Assembly (NCBI RefSeq): GCF_030297175.1
Contig: NZ_AP028070.1
Coordinates: 2,914,001-2,978,000 of the forward strand
DNA from: Marinobacter sp. LA51
Lineage (GTDB): Bacteria > Pseudomonadota > Gammaproteobacteria > Pseudomonadales > Oleiphilaceae
DNA: 64,000 nucleotides
Reading direction: 5' to 3'
Part shown: piece after piece, positions 1-8,792 of the stretch
Position numbering within the stretch: the stretch's first letter is position 1
Layout: each line of letters starts with the position of its first letter
The notes under the pieces: model-generated
The model's input: only the letters and a program-made list of their open reading frames with translations
Told to the model about the DNA's origin: nothing
Databases searched by the model: none
Program-made: the position numbers and the translations under genes

Positions 1-54
1 CGTAACATGACAATGTCGGCGCGCAACCAGCCCCATACTGACCAGGGGATCAGG

Positions 55-582
55 TCACTTTTGTATGGGCTTGGGTGCCTTGGAATATACCTTGTGCAAT
101 TGGGAATCCCGCTCAGCCATGATCGACACCATGGTGATAACGGTTCTGGCCATACCCCGGACCAGGTTTAGCAACATCAGGCCAAAAACGTCCGGCTCTT
201 TTTGCTGCAAGTCCAGGAACTGGCCGCAACTGATTTCGAGGACAACCGAATTAACTTCGGCCTGGGTGCTGGCTGGCCGATCAACCAGCGCAATCATCGG
301 TACAAAGCCCATATCGTCGCCGGGCTCATGGCAACGGGCAAGCGTCCAGCCGCCGTCTCGCCTCGGCATCCAGGAATTCATCCTGCCACTGAGAACAATG
401 TAGAACTCTTCACTGCTCTCACCCTTGGAGTAGAGGCGCTCGCCGGCCTCAAGGCTGATAACGCGGCCTTTCTGGAGCATGCGCAACACCGCTTCGTCCG
501 GTAATGCACCGAAAGTGGAAAGCTCACGGAAATAGTCGGGGCCCTGGCCGTGCCAATAGTCGAGGGCGTCATTCTCGCGCAT
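55..582 (-). CDS. Cyclic nucleotide-binding (Crp-like) domain protein without HTH
   Basis: A 175-residue protein that is essentially one cNMP-binding beta-roll (about residues 22-140, with the GERLYSKGESSEEFYIVLSGR stretch typical of the fold, cut here to its key G-x-S-x-E-FY-IVLSG pattern). The chain ends shortly after the long C-helix (VRGMARTVITMVSIMAERDSQ), so the DNA-binding winged helix of CRP/FNR proteins is absent. It is therefore more likely a stand-alone sensor or partner subunit than a transcription factor. The ligand is unknown, and the usual phosphate-binding RxS arginine is not evident (PRRDGG and DRPAST are the nearest). An AGGTGG ribosome site sits about 8 nt before the ATG. 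The gene is divergent from the MgtC-like gene. Confidence 0.75.
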   Translation of the reverse strand: MRENDALDYWHGQGPDYFRELSTFGALPDEAVLRMLQKGRVISLEAGERLYSKGESSEEFYIVLSGRMNSWMPRRDGGWTLARCHEPGDDMGFVPMIALVDRPASTQAEVNSVVLEISCGQFLDLQQKEPDVFGLMLLNLVRGMARTVITMVSIMAERDSQLHKVYSKAPKPIQK

Positions 583-737
583 GGAATTGCCACCTGACCG
601 TGTTATTGCTCTCTAATTATAGCGCGGAATCCCATCATGCGGCTTGGAGGTGCTAATCTCCTCAACTGGCCCATGACCCCAGGTCTGCGGATGTCGCGGC
701 CATATGGACACCATTACAAGAAAACAGGAGGTAGGCA

Positions 738-1190
738 GTGTTTGAGAGCGAAATTCCGTTTATGCAGATGGCCATCCGGCTTCTGGCAGCGGCCGGTTTA
801 GCCCTGCTGCTGGGGCTAGAGCGAGAACTGCGGGGTAAACCGGCGGGCCTGCGCTCTCACATGCTGGTATCGCTGGGCGCTGCCTCATTCATCATCATGG
901 GCATGCACATCCTGCTTGCCACCGCTGAGGGCGACCCATCCGCCCGTATCGACCCCACCCGCATCGTGGAAGGCATCATCGGCGGCATCGGTTTTCTGGG
1001 TGCGGGCTGCATTATCCAGAGCCGTGGCAATGTTCAGGGCATCACCACTGGAGCTTCCATCTGGATCGCGGGTGCCATCGGTGTGGCCTGCGGCATCGGC
1101 ACCCTGGCACTGGCGGGCATGGTGACTTTGCTAGCCCTCATCATCGTGACCGTACTTGGCCGATTCGAGCGCGAAGTCATCGAGGGTTAG
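738..1190 (+). CDS. MgtC/SapB family inner-membrane protein
   Basis: A 150-residue hydrophobic protein with the MgtC/SapB hallmarks GLERELRGKPAGLRSHMLV (cytoplasmic loop, residues about 30-48) and RIVEGIIGGIGFLGAG (about 75-90), in roughly four membrane helices. Family members are linked to growth in low magnesium and, in pathogens, to inhibition of ATP synthase; the role in a marine bacterium is unknown. It is shorter than Salmonella MgtC because it lacks the C-terminal ACT-like domain. The start is a GTG chosen because a perfect AGGAGG lies at 726-731, 6 nt upstream. Confidence 0.85.
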   Translation: MFESEIPFMQMAIRLLAAAGLALLLGLERELRGKPAGLRSHMLVSLGAASFIIMGMHILLATAEGDPSARIDPTRIVEGIIGGIGFLGAGCIIQSRGNVQGITTGASIWIAGAIGVACGIGTLALAGMVTLLALIIVTVLGRFEREVIEG

Positions 1191-1206
1191 CGCATCGGGC
1201 ACGATC

Positions 1207-1238
1207 GGTTGAGCGGCCTCACCTACAGCCGCTCAACC
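1207..1238. terminator. Hairpin between convergent genes
   Basis: Perfect 11-bp inverted repeat GGTTGAGCGGC (1207-1217) / GCCGCTCAACC (1228-1238) with a 10-nt loop. It overlaps the last codons of the minus-strand SRPBCC gene and follows the mgtC-like stop codon. It probably ends transcription in both directions, although neither side has a long T-run. Confidence 0.55.
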
Positions 1239-1657
1239 GCCTTCAGCAAGGAATTGAACGCCTTGATAAACGTGCGCTCGGCAAACCGATCCAACAGCCG
1301 GCCCAGTACCGGAACCCGCACTCGGCCCTCGGATATCCAAGTCACCCTGGTATGCTCGCCCACCGGCTGCAACTGAATCTCGCCCTTATCATGCTGTACC
1401 GAGAACGGGCTCGATTGCTCAATGCGGTAGTGCATCAGCGTCGGCCGTTCAAACCGGGTAATGCGTTCGTACAGCTCCAACGGCCCAGCGCCAATAATCC
1501 GCAGCGCACCGGCGCCATTCTTCTCCTGCGAGCCATGCTCTACCAGTACTGACTTATCAACACCGGGAAACCGCTCGTAGCGGGCATGGTCGGTAATGGC
1601 CTCAAAAACAGCATCGATGTCCTTGGCGAGCGTGCGTTCAACCTGAATGCGAAACAT
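1223..1657 (-). CDS. SRPBCC (START-like/polyketide cyclase) family protein
   Basis: A 144-residue single-domain protein. It opens with FRIQVERTLAKDIDAVFEAITDHARYERFPGV, the typical beta1-helix start of the SRPBCC helix-grip fold, and ends with the long C-terminal helix that covers the hydrophobic pocket (LLDRFAERTFIKAFNSLLKAVERL region). Members bind lipids, hydrophobic metabolites or act as cyclases; the ligand cannot be inferred. It has no signal peptide. It is transcribed alone, convergent with the MgtC-like gene, with the shared hairpin in its 3' end. Confidence 0.75.
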   Translation of the reverse strand: MFRIQVERTLAKDIDAVFEAITDHARYERFPGVDKSVLVEHGSQEKNGAGALRIIGAGPLELYERITRFERPTLMHYRIEQSSPFSVQHDKGEIQLQPVGEHTRVTWISEGRVRVPVLGRLLDRFAERTFIKAFNSLLKAVERL

Positions 1658-1820
1658 GGAGACTCCTCTTGGGTGAAGTCAAAAGCTTACCAAACGCACA
1701 GCGACCAAAGTATGATAATCTGCTGATCACGGGTAATACCCTGATAGATCATCAGGTGGTGCATGAGGCAAGGGATCGGCTCGAAGATACCGCAATCCAG
1801 AACTCAAGCAGGACAAGACT

Positions 1821-3038
1821 ATGATGTACTTTGCCCACGAGATGAGCCGCGCAGCGCTGATGCCCATGCGCATGATGAGCGCCACCCAGAGCACCTTGCT
1901 ACAACACCGGCTAAGCCCCTTTTCCCGGCTTCCCGGCGCCCGCAGCGTTGCCTCGGCCTACGAGGTGTTCAACGACCTCACCCGCCGCTACCCCAAGCCA
2001 GCGTTCGATCTGCCATTCACGACCTGCGACGGTCAGCAGGTCGAAGTTAATGAAGCCATCGTCAAACGCAAATCTTTTGCCCAGTTGAAGCATTTTGAGC
2101 GCAATGTAGAGCGGCCCGATGATCCTAAGCTGCTGATTGTTGCGCCGCTGTCCGGGCACTTTGCCTCACTGCTGCGCGGCACCGTTGAAGCCATGCTGCC
2201 CGATCACGACGTGTACATCACCGATTGGCGCGATGCCTGTAAGGTTCCGCTGTCGGCGGGCGATTTTGGCCTCGACGACTACATCGATTACGTCATTGAT
2301 TTCATTGACCACCTGGGGCCGGACACTCACGTACTGGCGGTCTGCCAGCCAGTAGTTCCAGTACTCGCCGCCACCGCCATCATGGCCGAGGACAACCATC
2401 CGTCGTCACCGCGCTCGCTGGCGCTGATGAGTGGCCCAATCGACGGACGTGTTGATCCCACCGCACCGTGCAAACTGGCCACCAAACACAACCTGGCCTG
2501 GTTCAAACGCAATCTGGTACACCCGGTGCCCGCGCCCTACCCTGGCGTGATGCGTCAGGTATATCCGGGGTTCCTGCAACTGACCGGGTTTGTGAACATG
2601 AACTTCGATCGCCACGTGGATGCGTATCGCGGGCTGTACCGATCCATTCGCGATGACGAAGCCGAAAAGGTCGATCGCCACCGCGAATTCTACGACGAGT
2701 ACCTGGCGGTGATGGATCTGCCGGCAACCTACTATCTGGATACTATCCAGCGTGTCTTCCAGGAATTTCACCTGGCCCGCGGTTGCTTCAAACACCGTGG
2801 CCGGCTGGTGAATCCGGCCGCCATCCGCGATACCGCCCTGATGACCATCGAAGGTGAGAAAGACGACATTTCCAGCCCAGGTCAAACCCGGGCCGCCCAC
2901 GATCTGTGCGTCAACGTGCCTGACTCCCGGCGCCTGCATCACCTGCAGCCGAATGCTGGCCATTATGGAGTATTCAATGGCAGCCGCTGGCGCGAGGAAA
3001 TTGCGCCACAGTTGAAGGGCTTCATCCGCAGCGCCTGA
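1821..3038 (+). CDS. phaZ: Intracellular polyhydroxyalkanoate depolymerase
   Basis: A 405-residue alpha/beta-hydrolase matching intracellular PhaZ enzymes, which mobilise stored native PHA granules. The nucleophile is a cysteine, as in the Ralstonia PhaZ1 class (VLAVCQPVVP, C175), with a later acid (EGEKDDISSPG) and histidine (NAGHYGVFNG) completing the triad. The length is typical for the family. The start is the first ATG of an ATGATG pair, with a CAGGA box 8 nt upstream. It leads the phaZ-phaB-phaC block: 120 nt separate it from phaB and contain a 22-bp palindrome, so phaB/phaC may have their own control. Confidence 0.9.
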   Translation: MMYFAHEMSRAALMPMRMMSATQSTLLQHRLSPFSRLPGARSVASAYEVFNDLTRRYPKPAFDLPFTTCDGQQVEVNEAIVKRKSFAQLKHFERNVERPDDPKLLIVAPLSGHFASLLRGTVEAMLPDHDVYITDWRDACKVPLSAGDFGLDDYIDYVIDFIDHLGPDTHVLAVCQPVVPVLAATAIMAEDNHPSSPRSLALMSGPIDGRVDPTAPCKLATKHNLAWFKRNLVHPVPAPYPGVMRQVYPGFLQLTGFVNMNFDRHVDAYRGLYRSIRDDEAEKVDRHREFYDEYLAVMDLPATYYLDTIQRVFQEFHLARGCFKHRGRLVNPAAIRDTALMTIEGEKDDISSPGQTRAAHDLCVNVPDSRRLHHLQPNAGHYGVFNGSRWREEIAPQLKGFIRSA

Positions 3039-3097
3039 GTGCGCTCTTTGCGCTGATTTCTTGTGGCCTCATGGGCGCTCTGCTAGCTTGAAATAGG

Positions 3098-3119
3098 GGT
3101 TTTTGAATGTTCAAAAACC
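3098..3119. promoter_or_regulatory. 22-bp palindrome upstream of phaB
   Basis: GGTTTTTGAATGTTCAAAAACC is a perfect 10-bp inverted repeat around a 2-nt centre (shown here once as arms GGTTTTTGAA / TTCAAAAACC). The 2-nt centre cannot form a proper RNA loop, so a dimeric-repressor operator for phaB/phaC is more plausible than a terminator. The regulator is unknown; PhaR, PsrA or a FadR-type factor are candidates. Confidence 0.5.
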
Positions 3120-3158
3120 ACTCAAGCCAGCCCACAAGAAGATCGCAAGGAGCGCCTC

Positions 3159-3902
3159 ATGCAAGACCTTAAAGGCAAGGTTGCCATCGTCACCGGTGCC
3201 TCTCGCGGCATCGGTCGGCACATTGCACTTCAGCTAGCCCAGCGCGGCGCCGATGTCGCCATCAATTACCGTTCACGTCAGTCCGAGGCCGATGAGGTCG
3301 TCAAAGAAATCGAGGCGAACGGCGTTCGGTCCCTGGCCTTCCAGGCCGACCTATCCCAAATGCCAGAGGCCCGAAACCTGATACGCCAGGTCCATGAGAA
3401 ATGGGGGCGTATCGACATACTGGTGAACAACGCCGGCATCACCAAAGACAAGTCGATGAAAAAACTCACCGACGAGGACTGGAATGACGTCCTCGATACC
3501 AACCTCGGGAGTGTCTACGCCACTTGCTCTGAAGTACTGAAAATCATGATGGACCAGGAGTACGGCCGCATCATCAACATCACCTCCTTCGTCGGCCAGG
3601 CCGGCAACTTCGGTCAGGCCAACTACGCTGCCAGTAAAGGCGGCATCATCGCGTTCACAAAGACTCTGGCGCTGGAAATGGCCAAGTACAACATCACCGT
3701 TAACGCCATTGCTCCGGGCTTCACCGAAACCGAAATGCTGGCCCAGGTGCCCGAGAACATTCGCCAACACATTATTTCGCGAGTGCCCATGGGCCGCTTT
3801 GGCAAGCCCGAGGAAATCGCCCGCGCGGTGGTCTTCCTGGCAGCGGAAGGGGACTACATCACCGGCCAACAGATCAATGTGAACGGCGGCGTGTACATGT
3901 AA
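3159..3902 (+). CDS. phaB: Acetoacetyl-CoA reductase (SDR)
   Basis: A 247-residue classical short-chain dehydrogenase: NADP(H)-binding TGASRGIG (residues 12-19), NNAG, catalytic Ser in NITSFVG, YAASK (Tyr-x-x-x-Lys), and C-terminal GQQINVNGGVYM. The ending and the placement between phaZ and phaC identify it as the reductase that turns acetoacetyl-CoA into (R)-3-hydroxybutyryl-CoA for PHA synthesis, rather than the near-identical fatty-acid FabG. An AAGGAG box sits about 8 nt before the ATG. phaC follows after 24 nt, so the two are surely cotranscribed. No phaA thiolase is present in the window. Confidence 0.85.
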   Translation: MQDLKGKVAIVTGASRGIGRHIALQLAQRGADVAINYRSRQSEADEVVKEIEANGVRSLAFQADLSQMPEARNLIRQVHEKWGRIDILVNNAGITKDKSMKKLTDEDWNDVLDTNLGSVYATCSEVLKIMMDQEYGRIINITSFVGQAGNFGQANYAASKGGIIAFTKTLALEMAKYNITVNAIAPGFTETEMLAQVPENIRQHIISRVPMGRFGKPEEIARAVVFLAAEGDYITGQQINVNGGVYM

Positions 3903-3926
3903 CAACGAGAGGTTAAGAGCAGAACC

Positions 3927-5822
3927 ATGGCAGATAAACCGATCAAGACACCATCGCCGTCAGAGTTCGAACCCAACGTTGTAAGCCGGTCCCTGGTGCG
4001 GGCCGGCAAGCACGGCGGCCGACTGCTGAAACGCTCAATCCTGCGGCGATTACGCGGCGGCGAGCCCAACCCGGCCAGCATCAAGAGCATGGCCAAGCCG
4101 TTTTTGTCCCTGACTGGCCGGCTAGCCACCCAGCCCGACACGCTGCTCTTTGCCCAGATCCGACTGATCAAAGACTCCACCGAATTCTGGTCGGGCCTGT
4201 TGGCCAGCAGCATAGGCAATAAGCCGCTGAGCGTAGTGGAGCCGGAACCGGGTGACGGACGCTTTCGCGACCAGGCCTGGAATGAGGTTATGGCGTTCAA
4301 CGTCATCAAACAGGCCTACCTGTTGTCCAATCGCTGGATCATAGACACCCTTGATGATGTCCGCGGCATGGACGACCACACCCGGCGCAAACTGAAGTTC
4401 TTCACCGGCCAGATGACCGACGCTCTGGCCCCAAGCAACTTCATCCTGAGCAACCCTGAAGTGCTGCAGGCAACCATTCGCACGCGAGGCAGAAACCTGT
4501 TGCGAGGCCTGGCCAACCTGCTACGAGATCTGGATGAGGGCTCAGGCCCCATGCCCTTCCGTATGTCCGACCCGGACGCCTTTACGGTGGGAGAAAATCT
4601 GGCCAACACACCGGGCGATGTGATTTTCCAGAACGAGCTGATGCAGCTGATCCAATACAAGCCAACCACCGACACCGTGCACCGCCGGCCGCTGCTGGTG
4701 ATCCCACCGTGGATCAACAAGTACTACATCCTCGATCTGGGCGAGAAAAAATCCTTCATCCGCTATTGGGTAGAACAAGGCCACACGGTATTCGTGGTGT
4801 CCTGGGTGAACCCCGGGCCGGAGCTGGCCCACAAGAGCTTCGAAGACTACATGCTCGAAGGCCCCATCGCCGCCATGAACGCCATCGAAGAAACCACTGG
4901 CGAGCGTGAGCTGAATACGGTTGGCTATTGCATCGGCGGCACCCTGCTCGGCTGCACCCTGGCCTGGATGGCGGCCCGCGGCGACAACCGTGTCAAGAGC
5001 GCCACCTTCCTGAACTGCCTGATGGACTTCTCAGACGTGGGCGACCTGGAAGTGTTCATTGATGAAGACGCCATCAACAAACTCGAGAAGGTCATGAACA
5101 AGCAGGGCTATCTCGATGGTGCTTCGATGGCGACCGCCTTCAACATGCTTCGGGCCAACAGCCTGATCTGGTCGTTCTTCGTCAACAACTACCTAATGGG
5201 CCGTGATAGCGCACCATTTGACCTGTTGTACTGGAACGCCGACGCCACCCGAATGCCGGCTGCCATGCACAGCTTCTACCTGCGCAACATGTACCAGAAC
5301 AACCGGATGCGGGAACCCGGCGCGATTGAACTGGCGGGCACACCGATTGATCTGGGCAAGGTAAAAATCCCAACCTACTTTGCCTCGGCCATTGAGGACC
5401 ACATCGCCCCCTGGACGTCCTGTTACAAGGGTTCACGCAATCTCGGCGGCCCCGTACGGTTTGTACTGGGCGGCTCCGGACACATCGCAGGCATCATCAA
5501 TCCGCCGGAGAAGAAAAAGTATGGCTACCGGCTCAACGATGACAACGATCCGGATCCAGAGGTATGGTTGCGGGGTGCCAAGCAGAGCGAAGGTTCCTGG
5601 TGGCCGGATTGGGTCGCCTGGGCTGAACAGTTTGGTGATGGCAAAGTGCCCGCCCGCACCGTCGAGGATGGCGAACTACCGGTAATCGAGCCGGCGCCCG
5701 GAGCCTACGTGCGCAACGAGCCAGCACCTCCGACCCCGATCAGGCAGAAACGCCGCGCCTCTTCACGTAAAAACTCCGCTCCACGCAAACGGGCAACGGC
5801 TGATACCAAAGTCACCCATTGA
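3927..5822 (+). CDS. phaC: Class I poly(3-hydroxyalkanoate) synthase
   Basis: A 631-residue PHA synthase that polymerises (R)-3-hydroxyacyl-CoA on the granule surface. The N-terminal PhaC domain (about 80-260) precedes the alpha/beta-hydrolase core with the lipase-like box GYCIGGT (C335), the catalytic Asp in AIEDHIAPW and His in GSGHIAGI. Length and motifs fit class I enzymes. Unusually, the last 25 or so residues form a strongly basic Lys/Arg/Ser tail (QKRRASSRKNSAPRKRA) past the point where many class I enzymes stop; it might contact DNA or granule-associated proteins. Cotranscribed with phaB. Confidence 0.95.
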   Translation: MADKPIKTPSPSEFEPNVVSRSLVRAGKHGGRLLKRSILRRLRGGEPNPASIKSMAKPFLSLTGRLATQPDTLLFAQIRLIKDSTEFWSGLLASSIGNKPLSVVEPEPGDGRFRDQAWNEVMAFNVIKQAYLLSNRWIIDTLDDVRGMDDHTRRKLKFFTGQMTDALAPSNFILSNPEVLQATIRTRGRNLLRGLANLLRDLDEGSGPMPFRMSDPDAFTVGENLANTPGDVIFQNELMQLIQYKPTTDTVHRRPLLVIPPWINKYYILDLGEKKSFIRYWVEQGHTVFVVSWVNPGPELAHKSFEDYMLEGPIAAMNAIEETTGERELNTVGYCIGGTLLGCTLAWMAARGDNRVKSATFLNCLMDFSDVGDLEVFIDEDAINKLEKVMNKQGYLDGASMATAFNMLRANSLIWSFFVNNYLMGRDSAPFDLLYWNADATRMPAAMHSFYLRNMYQNNRMREPGAIELAGTPIDLGKVKIPTYFASAIEDHIAPWTSCYKGSRNLGGPVRFVLGGSGHIAGIINPPEKKKYGYRLNDDNDPDPEVWLRGAKQSEGSWWPDWVAWAEQFGDGKVPARTVEDGELPVIEPAPGAYVRNEPAPPTPIRQKRRASSRKNSAPRKRATADTKVTH

Positions 5823-5899
5823 CCCCCTGATCCAGACCACAGGCTTGGGTATACTCCTTCCATGCAGCCACACAAACAGCATGACAAGGAGTATTCCCA

Positions 5900-6112
5900 A
5901 TGGCCGACGAAGACACTCTCACTGCACTGAAAACCGCCTTTACCTTCATGCCGCAACCGGTAGAGATCAATCGATTCGAGTACAGCGACGATGCCGACCG
6001 CATCCTGGCCCAGGTTAACTTTGTGCGGGAAGTCCTTATCAGCCACGGCATCGATCCGGAAGAGGTGGCCGGCGACATCAATCCGGATTCGTCACCCAAT
6101 TCCTGCTACTGA
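5900..6112 (+). CDS. Small hypothetical protein
   Basis: A 70-residue acidic, soluble protein I do not recognise. An AAGGAG box (5885-5890) precedes the ATG by about 9 nt, and a -10-like TATACT lies at 5850-5855, so it probably starts its own transcript. It ends 30 nt before tenA and is likely cotranscribed with it. It has no membrane segment or signal peptide; a C-terminal SSPNSCY contains the only cysteine. Confidence rests on the ribosome site and gene spacing, not on homology. Confidence 0.6.
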   Translation: MADEDTLTALKTAFTFMPQPVEINRFEYSDDADRILAQVNFVREVLISHGIDPEEVAGDINPDSSPNSCY

Positions 6113-6142
6113 CACTCGCCAGCCCCCTACTCAGGAGCCCCA

Positions 6143-6811
6143 ATGCCCTACCAGTTTGAAGACCTCAAGAAAACTTGCCAGGCCGAATGGCGTGACTACA
6201 TCGAACACAGTTTTGTAAAGCAGCTGGGCGATGCCTCACTGGCCCCGGAGGCGTTCCAGCATTACCTCAAGCAAGACTACCTGTTCCTGATCCAGTTCGC
6301 CCGCGCCTATGCCCTGGCGGCTTACAAAAGCCCGACCCTGTCGGACCTGAAACATGCCAAGGAAGGACTGCAAGCCATCGTGGACGTAGAGCTGGATCTA
6401 CACATCAGCTACTGCCAGGAGTGGGGAATTTCTGAGGAAGAGCTGGCCAACCTGCCAGAAGCCCGCGCCACCCTCGCCTACACACGGTATGTGCTCGACA
6501 CCGGCAACCGGGGCGATCTGCTGGACCTGCACGTGGCGCTCTCGCCTTGCATGGTCGGTTATGGTGAAATCGCCAACTGGCTAAACAGCCGGGCCACTAC
6601 CGTTCGGGGCAACAACAATCCCTACGATGCCTGGATTGCCATGTACGAAAGTGAAGACTTTCAGGACGCCATGCAGGCGGAGGTTCAGTGGTTGGATTCG
6701 CGACTCGCCGATGTCTCCGACACCCGGTTCCAGCAACTCACCCGTATCTTCAGCGACGCCACCCGGCTTGAGATCGACTTCTGGGAGATGGGGTTGAAAC
6801 AGAGCGATTGA
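6143..6811 (+). CDS. tenA: TenA-family aminopyrimidine aminohydrolase / thiaminase II
   Basis: A 222-residue all-helical TenA protein, which hydrolyses aminopyrimidine breakdown products so they re-enter thiamin synthesis. Visible family residues are an Asp in YLKQDYLFL (about D45), the catalytic Cys in ALSPCMVGYGEIA (C136) and an acidic C-terminal WEMG helix. The length is standard. It follows the 70-residue gene by 30 nt with an AGGAG box. No TPP riboswitch fits in the short upstream gap, and no other thiamin gene is nearby. Confidence 0.9.
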   Translation: MPYQFEDLKKTCQAEWRDYIEHSFVKQLGDASLAPEAFQHYLKQDYLFLIQFARAYALAAYKSPTLSDLKHAKEGLQAIVDVELDLHISYCQEWGISEEELANLPEARATLAYTRYVLDTGNRGDLLDLHVALSPCMVGYGEIANWLNSRATTVRGNNNPYDAWIAMYESEDFQDAMQAEVQWLDSRLADVSDTRFQQLTRIFSDATRLEIDFWEMGLKQSD

Positions 6812-6932
6812 CGCGGCACTGGCCAGAAACGGTATTGGGCATCGAATCGATAAACGATATCGACAATTACGGGTTGCTTTAACGCAAGGCCTGACCTAGC
6901 CTCTCGCACTCTTTTGGTGCAAAAGAGGCTGT

Positions 6933-7556
6933 ATGAGTCGAAGGAACGAGAAACTACGTTGGCAACTCGTCAGCGGCGTGCTTCAAACGCTTCACCTTGA
7001 GCGATTGACGGCAAAATATAGCGCCACCGCGGTCATGGCTGTGTTCAACCTGGTGAACAGTGGCTTCAGTATCGCACTAGTCGCCGTGTTGGCTCTGGTA
7101 ACGCAGGAAGCCTTCATCTTCCCGTCGCTCGGCGCCACGGCGTTCATCCTGTTTCATGTACCGATGGCCCAGGCCGCATCACCGCGCAATGTTTTGTGCG
7201 GGCACTTTATCGGCGCCGTCATGGGGCTTGCCAGCCTTTATACATTCGGATTGCATGATGCTCCATCAGCGTTCCTAACCGGTGTGGATGTTGCCCGTGT
7301 CGGCGCTGTTGCGATGGCAATGGGCCTGACGGGGTGCTTGATGGTGGCGCTCGACATGGTGCATCCACCAGCCGGCGCAACGGCCCTGATCGTGTCCTTG
7401 GGTCTCATGCCTCACCTTGAACAACTCCCGGTGTTGATGGCTGGCGTATTTCTACTGCTTGCACACGCCTTTGCGATCAACCGCCTGGCCGGGATCGCTT
7501 ACCCCCTTTGGTCATCCAGACACCAGGGGGCCAAATCGATGCACGCTAGAACTTAA
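6933..7556 (+). CDS. HPP family integral membrane protein
   Basis: A 207-residue protein with about four or five membrane segments and the family signatures PSLGATAFILF and, further on, MVHPPAGATAL (the HPP motif). The family is thought to include nitrite or small-anion channels/transporters of plastids and bacteria, but the substrate here is unknown. Its 3' end overlaps the convergent reductase gene by 11 bp, so the two mRNAs share complementary ends. The start has only a weak ribosome site (AAAGAGG upstream). Confidence 0.75.
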   Translation: MSRRNEKLRWQLVSGVLQTLHLERLTAKYSATAVMAVFNLVNSGFSIALVAVLALVTQEAFIFPSLGATAFILFHVPMAQAASPRNVLCGHFIGAVMGLASLYTFGLHDAPSAFLTGVDVARVGAVAMAMGLTGCLMVALDMVHPPAGATALIVSLGLMPHLEQLPVLMAGVFLLLAHAFAINRLAGIAYPLWSSRHQGAKSMHART

Positions 7557-8547
7557 CCATCAGCTTGCCCTTGTTGTCGCCGGTCAGGAACAGCGACAGA
7601 CCACTCATGGCCGATTCCAGGCCTTCCAGAACGTGAGTCCGGTACTTGATCTGGCCATTCTGAACATAGGGCGTGAGCTTGGCGTGAAGCTCTTTGGTCT
7701 TGTCCCGGTGATCGGGCATGGTGAAGCCCTGAATCGACAGGCGCTTCTTGATGATGCGCATCCAGTTCGGGCCCGGGCGCGGAGTAGCCGCGGTGTAGTC
7801 GGCGATCATGCCACACACCACCACACGGCCATGGGCATTCATCCGCTCGAACACATAGTCCTGGATCGGGCCACCGGTGTTCTCGAAGTAGACGTCGATT
7901 CCTTGCGGCGTCAATTCGTCCAGTTTCGCACCCAAATCGTCGGTCTTGTAGTTCACCGCGCCGTCAAAACCAAGCTCGTTGACGATCCAGTCGGCCTTCT
8001 CGTCGCTGCCAACCACGCCAATCACTCGCAGACCATCGGCTTTGGCCAGCTGGCCCACGATTGAACCAACGGAGCCGGCCGCGCCGGACACCACAAGGGT
8101 CTCACCCTTCTTGGGGTGGCCATAACCGTACAGCCCCTGAGTAGCCGTCAGACCTGGCAGGGCAAACACCGACAGCGCCATTTCCGGCGGCAGGTTTTTG
8201 TCCACCTTATTCACACCCGCACCATCCATCAGGGCCATTTCCTGCCAGCCAAACATCCCGATAACCTGATCACCCTCGGCAAAATCCGGATGGCGGGAGG
8301 CCACCACTTCACCAATGCCCGATGAGCGCATTACATCGCCGAGTTCCACCCGTGGAATGTAGCTGTCGGTGTCTTCGCTCATCCAGCCCATCATGGCCGG
8401 ATCCAGGGACATGTAAGTCTGCCGAACCAAGATCTCGCCATCAGTGGGTTCCGGGACGGTCTTTTCCACTACTTCGAACAGCTCCGGACCAATCTTCCCG
8501 GCAGGCCGCTTCACAAGGTTTATCGCTTTGTAGGTACTCATCGGCAC
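7546..8547 (-). CDS. NADP-dependent MDR oxidoreductase (leukotriene B4 / curcumin-reductase type)
   Basis: A 333-residue zinc-independent medium-chain reductase. Features: the N-terminal GroES-like half (YMSLDPAMMGWMSEDTDSYIP, characteristic of the prostaglandin reductase/CurA group), then the nucleotide-binding motif VSGAAGSVGSIVGQLAK, and the group signature YFENTGG. Such enzymes reduce alpha,beta-unsaturated ketones or aldehydes with NADPH and probably detoxify lipid-derived enals. It is monocistronic, and the GAAAGGAGA box upstream of the start codon is strong. Confidence 0.85.
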   Translation of the reverse strand: MPMSTYKAINLVKRPAGKIGPELFEVVEKTVPEPTDGEILVRQTYMSLDPAMMGWMSEDTDSYIPRVELGDVMRSSGIGEVVASRHPDFAEGDQVIGMFGWQEMALMDGAGVNKVDKNLPPEMALSVFALPGLTATQGLYGYGHPKKGETLVVSGAAGSVGSIVGQLAKADGLRVIGVVGSDEKADWIVNELGFDGAVNYKTDDLGAKLDELTPQGIDVYFENTGGPIQDYVFERMNAHGRVVVCGMIADYTAATPRPGPNWMRIIKKRLSIQGFTMPDHRDKTKELHAKLTPYVQNGQIKYRTHVLEGLESAMSGLSLFLTGDNKGKLMVKF

Positions 8548-8792
8548 ATGTCTCCTTTCGTGATAGACGGTGATAGGGGGGATACGTAGTGATCAATGGT
8601 ATTTCCAACACCTCTCACTATGGACGGCTCGCGCCGCGACTTAAAGCGCTCATGGCCGTAGGCACGATTTGATTAGTGTTGGGTGGAGGTTAACCCCGGC
8701 ATGGGCATCCGGTCTCCGGCTCACGTATGATAGGGCCCCACTTTTCCCGGGTCGCAGACCGACCCGTTCCGACACCAACTGAGGAAACCTCC

